From contig NZ_WJFC01000033.1 in NCBI RefSeq assembly GCF_009725235.1, positions 1 through 64,000 of the forward strand: a stretch of DNA of 64,000 nt, written 5' to 3'. Under the pieces are notes generated by a model. It saw only the letters and a list, made by a program, of their open reading frames with translations, did no database searches and was not told the origin of the DNA. Shown piece after piece: positions 18,342 to 26,872 of this stretch. This DNA comes from Scytonema sp. UIC 10036 (GTDB taxonomy: Bacteria; Cyanobacteriota; Cyanobacteriia; Cyanobacteriales; Nostocaceae). Both the position numbers and the translations under genes were made by a program. The stretch's first letter is position 1, and the number at the start of each line of letters is the position of its first letter.

Positions 18342-18731
18342 CTAAATTATCGCAATGCACTCAATCTCTACCAAAACATCCTTAGGCAAACGCGACACTT
18401 CAACACAAGCACGGGCTGGAGCTGAGTCTTCTGAGAAATATTTGGCATAAACTGCATTCATCGCGGCAAAATTATTCAAATTTGACAGAAAAACAGTTGT
18501 TTTCACCACATTTTGAAAATTAGCGCCTGCGGCTGTGAGGATAGCTTCAATATTAGCCATAACCTGTTCAGTTTGCTTTGCCACGTCATCGGTGTAGAGA
18601 ACATCACCAAGCCGGGGATCGATAGGAATTTGCCCAGCAACAAAAATCATTTGACCAGAGGCAATAATTGCTTGATTGTAAGGTCCTACTGGTGCGGGTG
18701 CTTTATCGGTACGAATTACTTGACGAGTCAT
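18342..18731 (-). CDS. ridA: RidA (YjgF/UK114) enamine/imine deaminase
   Basis: 129 aa, normal length. Family marks are [12 protein letters not shown] near the start, [31 protein letters not shown] and the C-terminal signature [19 protein letters not shown], which includes the active-site Arg. RidA hydrolyses reactive enamines released by PLP enzymes such as threonine dehydratase. Single gene with its own terminator hairpin. Confidence 0.93.
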   Translation of the reverse strand: MTRQVIRTDKAPAPVGPYNQAIIASGQMIFVAGQIPIDPRLGDVLYTDDVAKQTEQVMANIEAILTAAGANFQNVVKTTVFLSNLNNFAAMNAVYAKYFSEDSAPARACVEVSRLPKDVLVEIECIAII

Positions 18732-18816
18732 AGATATTTTGGATTATGGATGCGTGAATTTTGGATTGGATTTTTTTCCATTTGGCATTATCGCATCAGT
18801 TAGCACAATCCCGTTT

Positions 18817-18986
18817 TCATTCTTTTAGTAGTAAATAATACAGTTCTCCATTGCCGCCTGTCACACCAGCACGATCGCCTGCCATCTTACCAGTTCCCAT
18901 AAAATAATCTTCCTCAAGTTTTTTGGCTTCGAGTTCTAGCTGTTCGGTAAAATCCTGCAATCCATTGGGAAAAGAAGCAAGTAACT
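18817..18986 (-). pseudogene. 3' fragment of an unrecognised gene
   Basis: An open stretch with no start reads FTEQLELEAKKLEEDYF followed by GTGKMAGDRAGVTGGNGELYY and a stop at 18817. The sequence is compositionally protein-like and ends cleanly, so it looks like the C-terminal part of a lost gene. Upstream it meets a repeat (18991-19020) that recurs near 43680. Confidence 0.45.
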
Positions 18987-18996
18987 GCCGGAAAAT

Positions 18997-19190
18997 TTAG
19001 CACGCTATGTCCGAAAGAACCCATCTTTCTTGATAAATTCTAACTAGTTGATGTAATTTTTCCACTTCGTTTGGTAGTAGTGATAAATTTATGTTTTCAA
19101 CTAACCTGCTTAATTCTTCTGCCCATTCCTGATAGGATGAACTGCCGATAATCCCCTCACTTGACTGGATGTAATTAACTAGAACACCGA
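18997..19190 (-). pseudogene. second 3' gene fragment
   Basis: Open on the minus strand without a start: SSSYQEWAEELSRLVENI, LLPNEVEKLHQLVRIYQER, ending WVLSDIAC and stop. The last codons lie in the repeat TTTAGCACGCTATGT that also occurs near 43681. Unrecognised; probably the end of a disrupted gene. Confidence 0.4.
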
Positions 19191-19346
19191 TTCAGTAACA
19201 GGCGATTGGAGTGGTATCCGTTATCTGCAATTCTCTTTTGTTCCGATGGTTCTACCTAGGAATGCCTACTGTGAGGGAGAGCCTCGCGCTTTTTGTCATA
19301 ATTTACTAAGATTGAGTTAATTGCCTTATATCGTAAAGCTGTACTT

Positions 19347-19559
19347 ATGCAAGTCAAGGACCTTACAACTGATGAACTGAAAACTCTGATTAGGGAAACA
19401 GTTTTGGAAGTACTAGAAGACTTTTTACCCGATCCAGATGCAGGCATGACGATTAAGGAGGAATTCAAGCAAGAGCTTGTGGAAATTCAAAGACGTAGAA
19501 AGTCAGGAACTCGTGGTATTTCAGCACAAGAGGCTGCGAGCAGGCTTGGCTTAGGTTGA
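19347..19559 (+). CDS. antitoxin of RelE/ParE-type pair
   Basis: 70 aa. Starts MQVKDLTTDELKTLIRETV and contains an acidic DFLPDPDAGMTIKEE turn, typical of the small antitoxins that precede RelE/ParE toxins in cyanobacteria. Its stop overlaps the toxin's TTG start by four bases (TTGA). It should neutralise the toxin and may autoregulate the pair. Confidence 0.75.
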   Translation: MQVKDLTTDELKTLIRETVLEVLEDFLPDPDAGMTIKEEFKQELVEIQRRRKSGTRGISAQEAASRLGLG

Positions 19560-19822
19560 TAATAAGTTACATCATTGAGTATGAACCAGAAGCTCTCGCT
19601 GATTTGGAAAAGTTGACTCAAGCTGTCCGGGAGCGAGTTGTTAACAAGATTAATTGGTTGGCAGAGAATTTCGAGCAAGTTAACCCGCAACCTTTAACAT
19701 CCGATCTATCGGGTTTCTTCAAGTTGCGAGTTGGTGATTACCGAGTGATTTATGAATTTAATAGTGAAGAAAAAATAATTTTTATCGACCGAATCGGGCA
19801 TCGTCGAGAGATTTACAAATGA
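19556..19822 (+). CDS. RelE/ParE-family toxin
   Basis: 88 aa with the RelE/ParE fold signature: YEPEALADLEKLTQAVRERV helix, then PLTSDLSGFFKLRVGDYRVIYEF and a final IDRIGHRREIYK. Such toxins cleave mRNA at the ribosome (RelE) or inhibit gyrase (ParE). It uses a TTG start within the antitoxin's stop, so expression is coupled. Confidence 0.85.
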   Translation: MIISYIIEYEPEALADLEKLTQAVRERVVNKINWLAENFEQVNPQPLTSDLSGFFKLRVGDYRVIYEFNSEEKIIFIDRIGHRREIYK

Positions 19823-20100
19823 CAATGAGAGGCTCCGCCTCTAATCATGTATTCCCTGGTTCTACCAGGGAACGAGAAACGAGAAAGTAAGTTTGGCAGG
19901 GGTTACCGGAAAAAGCTGGGCAATGATACCAATATTTGCCCAGACATACACCTAAATAATGCGGGAAGCAGGTAGCCCCGAAGAATGAATATCAAGGAAT
20001 TAAAGGAATTGATATTCATTCGTTATTTATATCGGGGTGGAATGCTGACCCGTGCGAACGGCAGACGCTACAACGGGGGGAACCCCCGCAACGCGCTGCC
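19823..20100. repeat. palindromic repeats, left end of TnpB element
   Basis: GAGGCTCCGCCTC and TTCCCTGGTTCTACCAGGGAA palindromes (19828-19871) are followed by a perfect 13-base-stem hairpin at 19983-20021 (arms GAATGAATATCAA / TTGATATTCATTC). The latter may be the subterminal hairpin of the left end of the TnpB element. A G/C-rich HIP-like repeat sits at 20055-20100. Confidence 0.5.
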
Positions 20101-20104
20101 TCAT

Positions 20105-20257
20105 TCATTCGCCGTGAGATTTTGTTTTCGGTTCCGGTAATGAATCTATCCATTCATCTATCAAACTAGACATGGTTCTATCTAGTTCTGTGGATAATAA
20201 GAGTAACTTATGATATCTACGCTCTGTCAGTCGAAAACTTAATCTTTTGTTTTTCAT
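20105..20257 (-). CDS. 50-aa ribbon-helix-helix-like protein divergent from tnpB
   Basis: ATG at 20257 opens a 50-codon frame: KRLSFRLTERRYHKLLLLS, then TELDRTMSSLIDEWIDS and a short basic tail. This is the strand-helix-helix pattern of small MetJ/Arc-type DNA-binding proteins. It is divergent from tnpB with 71 bases between them, so it could repress the shared promoter region, or help the element in another way. The function is inferred from layout only. Confidence 0.65.
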   Translation of the reverse strand: MKNKRLSFRLTERRYHKLLLLSTELDRTMSSLIDEWIDSLPEPKTKSHGE

Positions 20258-20328
20258 AAATGTCGAACAATGAACATACATTTATGCTATTATAAATTCC
20301 GTTAAATAAAACAAGGAGGTGATTGTAA
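20258..20328. promoter_or_regulatory. divergent promoter and strong ribosome binding site of tnpB
   Basis: The 71-base gap has an AAATGT/ACATTT inverted repeat (20258-20283 area), a TATAAT-like TATTATAAAT stretch near 20289-20297, and AAGGAGGTGAT at 20313-20323, a full match to the anti-Shine-Dalgarno, 5 bases before the tnpB ATG. The inverted repeat is a candidate operator for the small divergent protein. Confidence 0.5.
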
Positions 20329-21855
20329 ATGGCTCGGAAAAAGACTCCATCTTTCATTACAGAGATTCCATTGATAGTAGACAGTTCTCAAGAAAAAGAG
20401 TTGTTGTCTAAATTTGAAGCGTCCAGAGAACTATATAATGCTTGTCTAAATGAAGCGATGGTTAGGATGGAGTTAGTACGCAATTCCGAGACATTTAAAA
20501 CAGCTAAAAAAATCTCAAAATCGAATAAGAAAGAACGAACTGAAGCATTTAGTGTTGCACGTCAAGCTTATCGTTATTCCGATTACGATATACAGGCGTA
20601 TGCAACAATTGTCGCCAATTCATCACAATGGATTGCTGACAAGATTGACTCTAATACTCAACAAACAATTGCTAAACGAGCATTCAAAGCGTCGGAACGA
20701 GTCATATTTGGAAGAGCAAAGAAAGTTCGCTTCAAAGTATCAAGTCGTTTCCATTCTGTCGAAGGGAAAACCAATAAACAAGGACTACGTTGGAAAAACA
20801 ATGAATTAGTTTGGGGAAGTCTCAAATTACGTGCCATTATTGATGAGAGCAATCCTGTGATTATGCATGGATTGCAATCTCCAGTGAAGTATGTTCGTAT
20901 ATTATGGAGGAATTTAAACGGTAAACGTCGTTGGTACGCGCAACTTATCAATGAGGGAAATTCTTACCAAAAAGAAAAGAATTATGTTAGTGACGGTTTA
21001 ATTGGACTTGACTTAAACATCTCTAACATTGCTTTCGTTGGAGACGAGAAAGCAGGTTTGTTACCATTTGCGGAAAAAGTACCAACTTACGAGCGTGAAA
21101 TTACTGCATTACAAAGAAAAATGCAGCGTTCCCAACGGGTCAATAATCCAGACAATTACGAGCCTGATTTTGAAATCAAGAAAGGGCATCGTACTGTTAA
21201 GAAAAAAGGAAAAGTCAAAAAAGGCAAACGTGAATGGAAGCGTTCGAGAAATTATAAGAAGGTTGCCCAAAAGAAACGGGAATTACAACGTAAAAAGACA
21301 GCATATGCTAAATCCCAAAACCGCAAAATAGTTAACGAAATCTTGCGGAATGGTAAAGATATTAAGACTGAAAATGTCAGTGTAAAAGGTTGGCAGAAAC
21401 GCTATGGTAAAGCCATTTCTGCTAAATCCCCAGGATTTGTACAATCAGAACTCATTCGCAAAGCTGAAAAAGCTGGTGGAAGTGTTCACAAGTTCTCTAC
21501 TCAAAAAACGGCGCTATCTCAGACTCATTTAGACGGTAGTCGTACCAAGAAATCCCTGTCTGAACGGGTTCATCACGATGTAACTGGTATTAAAATGCAT
21601 CGCGATCTCATGAGTGCGTACTTGAGTAGATATGTTAATCAAGACGATAGACTGTCATTGCAAGATGCCCGTAATGGGTATCGTGGGGCGGAGTCGCTCC
21701 TATTGGAGGCATGGCGGGAGTCTTTAAACTGCGAACCTGTAGGCTCGTCCGAAAGTGGGTTGATTGCCCTAGAGCAGTTCTCCAACAAGGCAGGAAAAAT
21801 TGACCAGATAGCTGTCTCCTTGGAGTCCGGGCGAAAAGTTAATTCTAATTCCTAG
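20329..21855 (+). CDS. tnpB: TnpB-family RNA-guided endonuclease, zinc-finger cysteines absent
   Basis: 508 aa. The RuvC catalytic residues are present: D228 in GLDLNISNIAF, E348 in KTENVSVKGW and D426 in HRDLMSAYLSRYV. In ordinary TnpB a four-Cys zinc ribbon lies between the last two; here that stretch (about 392-424) reads LSQTHLDGSRTKKSLSERV with no cysteine at all. A long Lys/Arg-rich insertion (about 280-335) is also present. TnpB proteins use a short RNA made from the element's right end to cut matching DNA and keep the element in the genome. The very strong ribosome binding site is unusual here. The 3' part of the gene should overlap the guide RNA. Confidence 0.85.
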   Translation: MARKKTPSFITEIPLIVDSSQEKELLSKFEASRELYNACLNEAMVRMELVRNSETFKTAKKISKSNKKERTEAFSVARQAYRYSDYDIQAYATIVANSSQWIADKIDSNTQQTIAKRAFKASERVIFGRAKKVRFKVSSRFHSVEGKTNKQGLRWKNNELVWGSLKLRAIIDESNPVIMHGLQSPVKYVRILWRNLNGKRRWYAQLINEGNSYQKEKNYVSDGLIGLDLNISNIAFVGDEKAGLLPFAEKVPTYEREITALQRKMQRSQRVNNPDNYEPDFEIKKGHRTVKKKGKVKKGKREWKRSRNYKKVAQKKRELQRKKTAYAKSQNRKIVNEILRNGKDIKTENVSVKGWQKRYGKAISAKSPGFVQSELIRKAEKAGGSVHKFSTQKTALSQTHLDGSRTKKSLSERVHHDVTGIKMHRDLMSAYLSRYVNQDDRLSLQDARNGYRGAESLLLEAWRESLNCEPVGSSESGLIALEQFSNKAGKIDQIAVSLESGRKVNSNS

Positions 21856-21890
21856 CCAGAATCCACGAGCTAGAAGCTCGTGGTGTGGCT
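21660..21890 (+). ncRNA. candidate omega RNA (reRNA) at the right end
   Basis: In IS605-type elements the guide RNA overlaps the 3' end of tnpB and ends at the element's right edge. Here the last 200 bases of tnpB turn G/C rich with several possible stems (for example TCGTGGGGCGGAGTC near 21681), and the terminal hairpin lies at 21863-21883. The guide would be the bases just after the edge, in the NUDIX 3' flank. Position is inferred from the family. Confidence 0.45.
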
Positions 21891-21911
21891 CAAAAAATTT
21901 ATTGCTTGCAG

Positions 21912-22343
21912 TCAACCTAACCTCGGACGTATTCCATAATGTCGGAAGCGCCAATAGTCGAGCAAAATCTTATCATGGTCAAAACATAAGTTTTCGGGTA
22001 CTCGCCAAGACTCAAAAATGCCTATATCCTTGGCATCATCCCCCGCTTGCGGTTCGCCAGTTGCCGTGGCCAAAAACACAATACTGAGAGTGTGCTTTCG
22101 CCGATCGCGATTGGGCTCGGAATATACCTGAAATTGTTCGATTAACTCCACCCGCAAACCCGTCTCTTCCAAAGCCTCGCGTTGCGCCGCCGTTTCAACA
22201 GATTCGCCGTAATCTACAAAACCACCAGGTATCGCCCAGCCAAAAGGTGGATTATGTCGCTCAATTAACACTATTGGTCGATGAGGACGGTCAATCAATT
22301 CAATGATGATATCAACTGTAGGAACAGGATTTCGGTAATTCAT
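21912..22343 (-). CDS. NUDIX hydrolase
   Basis: 143 aa. The Nudix box is complete: [19 protein letters not shown] followed by EETGL, with the metal-binding REALEE. NUDIX enzymes hydrolyse nucleoside diphosphate-linked compounds; [15 protein letters not shown] at the start and the IGIFE loop near the end resemble ADP-ribose pyrophosphatase-like members, but the substrate is open. A TnpB element sits 3' of the gene without breaking it. Confidence 0.88.
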   Translation of the reverse strand: MNYRNPVPTVDIIIELIDRPHRPIVLIERHNPPFGWAIPGGFVDYGESVETAAQREALEETGLRVELIEQFQVYSEPNRDRRKHTLSIVFLATATGEPQAGDDAKDIGIFESWRVPENLCFDHDKILLDYWRFRHYGIRPRLG

Positions 22344-22345
22344 GT

Positions 22346-22410
22346 GAGTGGTTAGTAGTTAGTGGTTAGTGGTTAATGGTATCAACTAACAACTAACAAC
22401 TAACACCAAT
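22346..22410. repeat. short tandem repeats GGTTAGT/ACTAACA
   Basis: Same class of hairpin-forming seven-base repeats as at 3713 and 17000, upstream of the NUDIX gene and before malQ. Confidence 0.7.
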
Positions 22411-22465
22411 ATCTGTTCCATGGTAAATTCAATGCGATCGCTTTCTTGTTAATAACAGGTTAAGT

Positions 22466-23977
22466 ATGCCTTTTCCCAGATCAAGTGGTATTTTATTACA
22501 CCCTACCTCGTTTCCCGGTCGATTCGGCATTGGGGATTTAGGCTTAGAAGCCTATCAATTCATTGATTTTCTCAGAGACAGCTGCCAGCAATTTTGGCAA
22601 GTGTTGCCTCTAGGACCGACTGGTTACGGTAATTCTCCCTATGCTTGTTACTCAGCATTAGCTGGTAACCCTTTCCTCATTAGCTTAGAAAAAATGGTAC
22701 AGCAGGGCTTACTCTCTGAAGAGGACTTTGCTCATCTACCTGGATTTGAGGCATCTAAGGTAGACTACGAAAAGGTCATACCAATTAAGCTCGAGCTGTT
22801 AAGGAAAGCCTGTGAGAATTTTAAGAACAGAGCAACTCCCTTACAGCAAACAGAATTTGCTGGTTTTTGCGACAGCAAAGCTTACTGGTTGGATGATTAT
22901 GCCCTATTTATGGCACTTAAAGGTGCTAATGGTGGAGTAAGCTGGCATAAGTGGGAGCCAGAACTTGCCAAACGCGGACTAGAAGCATTAAATCGGGCTG
23001 GGCGAGAACTCACTGGAGAAATTTTCTTCCACAAATTCACCCAGTATGAATTTTTCCGCCAATGGTCTGAATTAAAAACCTACGCCAATATGAGCGGAAT
23101 TCAAATTATTGGCGATATTCCCATTTATGTAGCTCACGATAGTGCTGATGTCTGGTCTCATCCCGACATTTTTTGCCTGGATGAAGAGACAGGAGAAGCG
23201 GCGTTGATGGCGGGAGTTCCACCCGATTATTTCAGCGCAACCGGACAGTTATGGGGTAATCCAGTCTATAACTGGGAGGAATTAAAAAAACAAGATTATA
23301 AGTGGTGGGTTGGGCGCTTTCAGGCGTTGCTTGACTATGTTGATGTGATTCGGATCGATCATTTCCGAGGGTTTGAGGCTTACTGGGCTGTACCAAAAGG
23401 GCAAGAAACCGCTGTCAACGGAGAGTGGATCAAAGCACCTGGAGAAGAGTTGTTTGAAACCATCAAACAGAAGTTGGGTAAACTCCCCATTATGGCAGAA
23501 GATTTGGGGTTAATTACGCCAGAAGTGGAAGCCCTGCGAGACAAGTATGAATTTCCTGGAATGAAGATTTTGCAGTTTGCCTTTAGTGCTGACGCGGGTA
23601 ATCCATTTTTACCATTCAACTACTCGCGCAATTGCATTGTCTATACCGGAACTCATGACAATGACACAACCATTAGCTGGTTCGACCAAGCATCAGAGTA
23701 CGAAAAGCAGTACGTTTTGAATTACTTGGGTTGTCTCAGCCCTGAGGGTATTCACTGGGATTTTATTCGACTGGCTATGAATTCTGTAGCAAATCAAGCC
23801 ATTATTCCATTACAGGATGTTTTGGGATTGGGTGGTGAAGCGCGGATGAATTTCCCAAGTAAAGCCGAAGGAAATTGGGACTGGCGTTATACGTCAGATA
23901 GTTTAACTAAAGAAGTCACGCAGCGCTTGCAAACTCTCACTCGGTTGTCCGGACGCAGCCCGCAAAGGAAATCTTGA
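22466..23977 (+). CDS. malQ: 4-alpha-glucanotransferase (amylomaltase)
   Basis: 503 aa, usual length for GH77. Marks: RSSGILLHPTSFPGRFGIGD at the start, IRIDHFRGFEAYWAVP with the catalytic Asp nucleophile, PIMAEDLGLITPEVE with the acid/base Glu, and YTGTHDNDT with the third carboxylate. It transfers alpha-1,4-glucan segments in glycogen metabolism in the cytosol. The start ATG at 22466 fits the conserved N-terminus. It is followed by a minisatellite-like repeat. Confidence 0.95.
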   Translation: MPFPRSSGILLHPTSFPGRFGIGDLGLEAYQFIDFLRDSCQQFWQVLPLGPTGYGNSPYACYSALAGNPFLISLEKMVQQGLLSEEDFAHLPGFEASKVDYEKVIPIKLELLRKACENFKNRATPLQQTEFAGFCDSKAYWLDDYALFMALKGANGGVSWHKWEPELAKRGLEALNRAGRELTGEIFFHKFTQYEFFRQWSELKTYANMSGIQIIGDIPIYVAHDSADVWSHPDIFCLDEETGEAALMAGVPPDYFSATGQLWGNPVYNWEELKKQDYKWWVGRFQALLDYVDVIRIDHFRGFEAYWAVPKGQETAVNGEWIKAPGEELFETIKQKLGKLPIMAEDLGLITPEVEALRDKYEFPGMKILQFAFSADAGNPFLPFNYSRNCIVYTGTHDNDTTISWFDQASEYEKQYVLNYLGCLSPEGIHWDFIRLAMNSVANQAIIPLQDVLGLGGEARMNFPSKAEGNWDWRYTSDSLTKEVTQRLQTLTRLSGRSPQRKS

Positions 23978-23984
23978 GGAGGGA

Positions 23985-24085
23985 CGAGGAGGACATGGGG
24001 GACATGGGGGACAAGGAGGACAAGGTAGAATTTGCTTCCTTGTCTACCCCCTCTCCCTTGTCTGCCTTGTCTACCCCCCTCTCTT
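23985..24085. repeat. 9-base GGACAAGGA-type repeat with inverted half
   Basis: GGGGGACATG and GGAGGACAAG units are followed by their complements (CTTGTCTACCCC), so the array can fold on itself. The units belong to the same family as the long arrays at 34226 and 41005, but no TATAGCA ends are seen here. Confidence 0.65.
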
Positions 24086-24087
24086 TT

Positions 24088-24885
24088 TCAAGAACGATTC
24101 GCAGCAGCGATGGTAACTTCCTTAGCTGTTCCGGGTTCTCCCAATTGCTTGGCTTCCTCTTTGTTCACGCTCACAAGTACCCCACCAGCATTTCCGGCTT
24201 TGACAGTGAGTTGTGCTTGGGCTTTCCAAATGCGGTGAGTTCCCTCTGGTAGCTCACCCTCGTACTGAATTTTGCCATCAGCAACTACTCTGATCCAAGA
24301 TTTCTCTTTCAAAGTTACACCAATTTGTACTTGCTGAGCGTCATTAGAAGACTGGTTGAAAGTTTGGAGTTGTACGTTTTTATTTTGTGCCAGTTGCGAG
24401 CCTACGACAGGAGCTCTTTGTACCTTTTGATTATTTTGAACGTTACTGGCTTGCAAAGTCGCTGTATTTAAAAATTGCGACAAGCCACTGATGGAACCAA
24501 AAATGACAAATATATAAAGTATGTAGAGATGAACGGGACGTAATTGATCTGATGTTGTTTTCCAAATGGGCTTGAAATTTACTCGATTTGTACCGATTGG
24601 GTAACTGCTGGAGAATTGCACTCCATGAAAACCAAGGGCATCGGCATATTGCCGGATTAAACCTTGGGTATATACTGGTTCTGGCAGTTCTGATAAGTTA
24701 CCTTCTTCGATCGCTTGGAGTAATCTTCGGGAGATCTTTGTGACAACAACCATTTCCTCTAGGGATAAACCCTTTTCCAAGCGTCGCGTCCAAAGCTGAG
24801 CACCCATTTCTGCCAAGACTTCGGCTCGTTGCTGCTCTGGTGAAGGTGCTAATTCTCGCTTATTTTTTCTTTTTAACCACATCAT
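24088..24885 (-). CDS. RodZ-like HTH membrane protein (DUF4115)
   Basis: 265 aa. N-terminal helix-turn-helix of the Xre/RodZ type (about 18-75: LWTRRLEKGLSLEEMVVVTK), one membrane segment (about 118-140: LYILYIFVIFGSISGLSQFL) and an external DUF4115 beta domain (WIRVVADGKIQYEGELPEG). RodZ links MreB to the cell-wall machinery and controls cell shape. The HTH is followed by the usual YTQGLIRQYADALG segment. Single gene. Confidence 0.85.
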   Translation of the reverse strand: MMWLKRKNKRELAPSPEQQRAEVLAEMGAQLWTRRLEKGLSLEEMVVVTKISRRLLQAIEEGNLSELPEPVYTQGLIRQYADALGFHGVQFSSSYPIGTNRVNFKPIWKTTSDQLRPVHLYILYIFVIFGSISGLSQFLNTATLQASNVQNNQKVQRAPVVGSQLAQNKNVQLQTFNQSSNDAQQVQIGVTLKEKSWIRVVADGKIQYEGELPEGTHRIWKAQAQLTVKAGNAGGVLVSVNKEEAKQLGEPGTAKEVTIAAANRS

Positions 24886-24933
24886 AATCCTGTTACACTC
24901 CTTACCCCACTGAAATCATTAATAGGTATCTTC

Positions 24934-25722
24934 CTAAAACTTTGATTGATGGTTTCCACCGCTCAAATTTTTTACTTGTTCCACTGCTTTTTTCAAAAAG
25001 CGGATTTCAAAATCTTCTAGGTAACGATACTTACCCACACCCAGTAAACCTTGTCCGGGTGTTTGTAATTGAATCGAACCTATGGCGGTGCGATGCAGTC
25101 GGATCGCCGGGTGTCCCAATTGTTGGGCTACGCGGCGAATCTGACGATTTCTCCCCTCCTTTAACACAACTTCTAACCAAGTAGAGTATGCAAGACCTTT
25201 TATCTTTTTGACTTCTGCTGGCCGTGTTTTTCTTCCCTCTAGCAGCACACCCTGACGCCACATTTTTAACACTTCTTCCGGTGGATGTCCCTCCACTAAA
25301 ACACGGTATGTTTTAGAAACATTGTGCCGTGGGTGAGTTAGCCCAAATGTTAAATCTCCATCGTTTGTGAGTATTAATGCTCCTGTTGTGTCGGCATCTA
25401 AACGACCAACCGGATGAATACCTTTACCGGAACTTAATTCTTTGGGTAGCAAATCTAGGACTGTCCTTCTCCTCTGGGGGTCATCGCAAGTCGAGACCAC
25501 ACCAAGTGGTTTGTGCAACAACAGATACACCAGTACTGGACGTTCTATCACAGACACAAGCTCATCATCAACAGTGATAATATCCTTTTCTGGATCTGCT
25601 TTTTGACCCAGACGTGCCAACTCACCATTGATCCGCACTCGTGACTGCTCGATCATCTCTTCAGCTTCACGGCGGGAGGCTATACCCCATTGAGCCAGAA
25701 TTTTTTGTAACCGTGCCTCCAT
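24934..25722 (-). CDS. rluB: RsuA/RluB-family 16S/23S rRNA pseudouridine synthase
   Basis: 262 aa. An S4 RNA-binding domain (MEARLQKILAQWGIASRREA) precedes the catalytic domain with HPVGRLDADTTGALILTNDG, whose Asp after GRL is the catalytic residue, and EGRNRQIRRVAQQLGHP, the family's Arg-rich loop. It isomerises a uridine in 23S or 16S rRNA; RluB is the better fit by length, but RsuA cannot be excluded. Confidence 0.85.
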   Translation of the reverse strand: MEARLQKILAQWGIASRREAEEMIEQSRVRINGELARLGQKADPEKDIITVDDELVSVIERPVLVYLLLHKPLGVVSTCDDPQRRRTVLDLLPKELSSGKGIHPVGRLDADTTGALILTNDGDLTFGLTHPRHNVSKTYRVLVEGHPPEEVLKMWRQGVLLEGRKTRPAEVKKIKGLAYSTWLEVVLKEGRNRQIRRVAQQLGHPAIRLHRTAIGSIQLQTPGQGLLGVGKYRYLEDFEIRFLKKAVEQVKNLSGGNHQSKF

Positions 25723-25864
25723 GTGGAAATTACGTATGTTTCATTTAGTTCCTATAAATAGATAATATATTTGCATTTTGTAGTAACCTGCCACAGATGT
25801 TAAAGTTAAGACTTGTTTCAGCACTGGTTTTTTTTGACAAAATACCCATAAGTAAAACGGTTAG

Positions 25865-26581
25865 ATGCAACACAACAGTTCCCAAATTCGAAATCCAATC
25901 CATACCCGCATAGTCACTAACGTACTAACAACCGCGCTCAAGCTTTGGTTAAAAGCACAAGTGAGCCAAGTTGCTCAACTTGAAGTAGAAATTAAAGCCA
26001 GCGATCGCCAACTCCTTTCCGGAACCATCCCTCTTGTATCTATTTTTGCCCGTCATGCTGTTTACCAAGGTCTCCATCTTACAAAGATTCACATAGTCGC
26101 AGAAAATATTCGCGTCAACATTGGCTCAGTACTCAAGGGACAACCTCTGAAACTGTTAGAAACAGTACCAGTGGTAGGCGAGCTGATCCAGACAGAGGAA
26201 GACTTGAATGCTTCTCTTTCGTCTACTTTATTATTGAGTGCTTTGAATGATGCTCTGGTTCAACTATTACCAGAACAGAAGCGAAAATCCAAGTCAGTTT
26301 TTTGGCAAAAAATTAACCTGGATAACAGTACGCTTGTGCTTTCTGCTACATTACCAGAAGAAAATCAACCCACTCACTTAGATATCAGTATGAGTTTGGA
26401 ATTACTAAGTTCCCATGAGTTGCAGCTGAAACACATTCAAGTTCAAAGTAATACAGCATCCTCACTTGAGGGGATCGAACGCGAACTATATTTCAATTTG
26501 GGATCGGATGTTGACATCCAAGAATTAACTGTACACTCAGGTAAGCTAGTGTGTCGCGGGCGAATTAACGTCAATCCGTAA
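25865..26581 (+). CDS. DUF2993 protein
   Basis: 238 aa. Matches the cyanobacterial DUF2993 type: an N-terminal helix (LTTALKLWLKAQVSQVAQLEV), the central IKASDRQLLSGTIPLVSIFA and HAVYQGLHLTKIHIVAENI, and a C-terminal beta stretch ending VCRGRINVNP. Function is unknown; no membrane segment. It is expressed away from rluB, with about 140 bases between. Confidence 0.8.
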   Translation: MQHNSSQIRNPIHTRIVTNVLTTALKLWLKAQVSQVAQLEVEIKASDRQLLSGTIPLVSIFARHAVYQGLHLTKIHIVAENIRVNIGSVLKGQPLKLLETVPVVGELIQTEEDLNASLSSTLLLSALNDALVQLLPEQKRKSKSVFWQKINLDNSTLVLSATLPEENQPTHLDISMSLELLSSHELQLKHIQVQSNTASSLEGIERELYFNLGSDVDIQELTVHSGKLVCRGRINVNP

Positions 26582-26872
26582 TCATAAGAAATACAAAACT
26601 CAGAACAAAATGTCTTTACTTTTAATTATAGTCCAAAGGCAGGTTGCCAAAGCCAACTTAAGTTGATTGTTTTCGTCTAGACATGATGTCAAAGGAAGTT
26701 TTAGTAATAAATACTTATAATTCTACCTCTTTTTAGCATACAGGAAGGGGCTTTAAACCTACAACGCGCATTTTCTTTTACGGAGAACAAAGAACTCTTA
26801 ACCCTGTTCCCTGTTCTTTGTAAGAAGCCTGAAAATACAAATGTGCTGCAATTTCTTACTTTTCAGACATTT
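26582..26872. other. intergenic region
   Basis: 291 bases between the ends of two convergent genes. I see no gene and no strong hairpin. Confidence 0.4.

Larger units (their letters stand above)
19980..21890 (+). mobile_element. IS605/IS1341-type TnpB element
   Basis: Approximate limits. The left subterminal hairpin (19983-20021), a divergent 50-aa gene, tnpB and a right-end hairpin (21863-21883, arms CCACGAGC/GCTCGTGG) form the element. No TnpA (Y1 transposase) gene is present, so it depends on one elsewhere. It sits just beyond the 3' end of the NUDIX gene. Exact ends cannot be fixed without an empty site. Confidence 0.65.
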
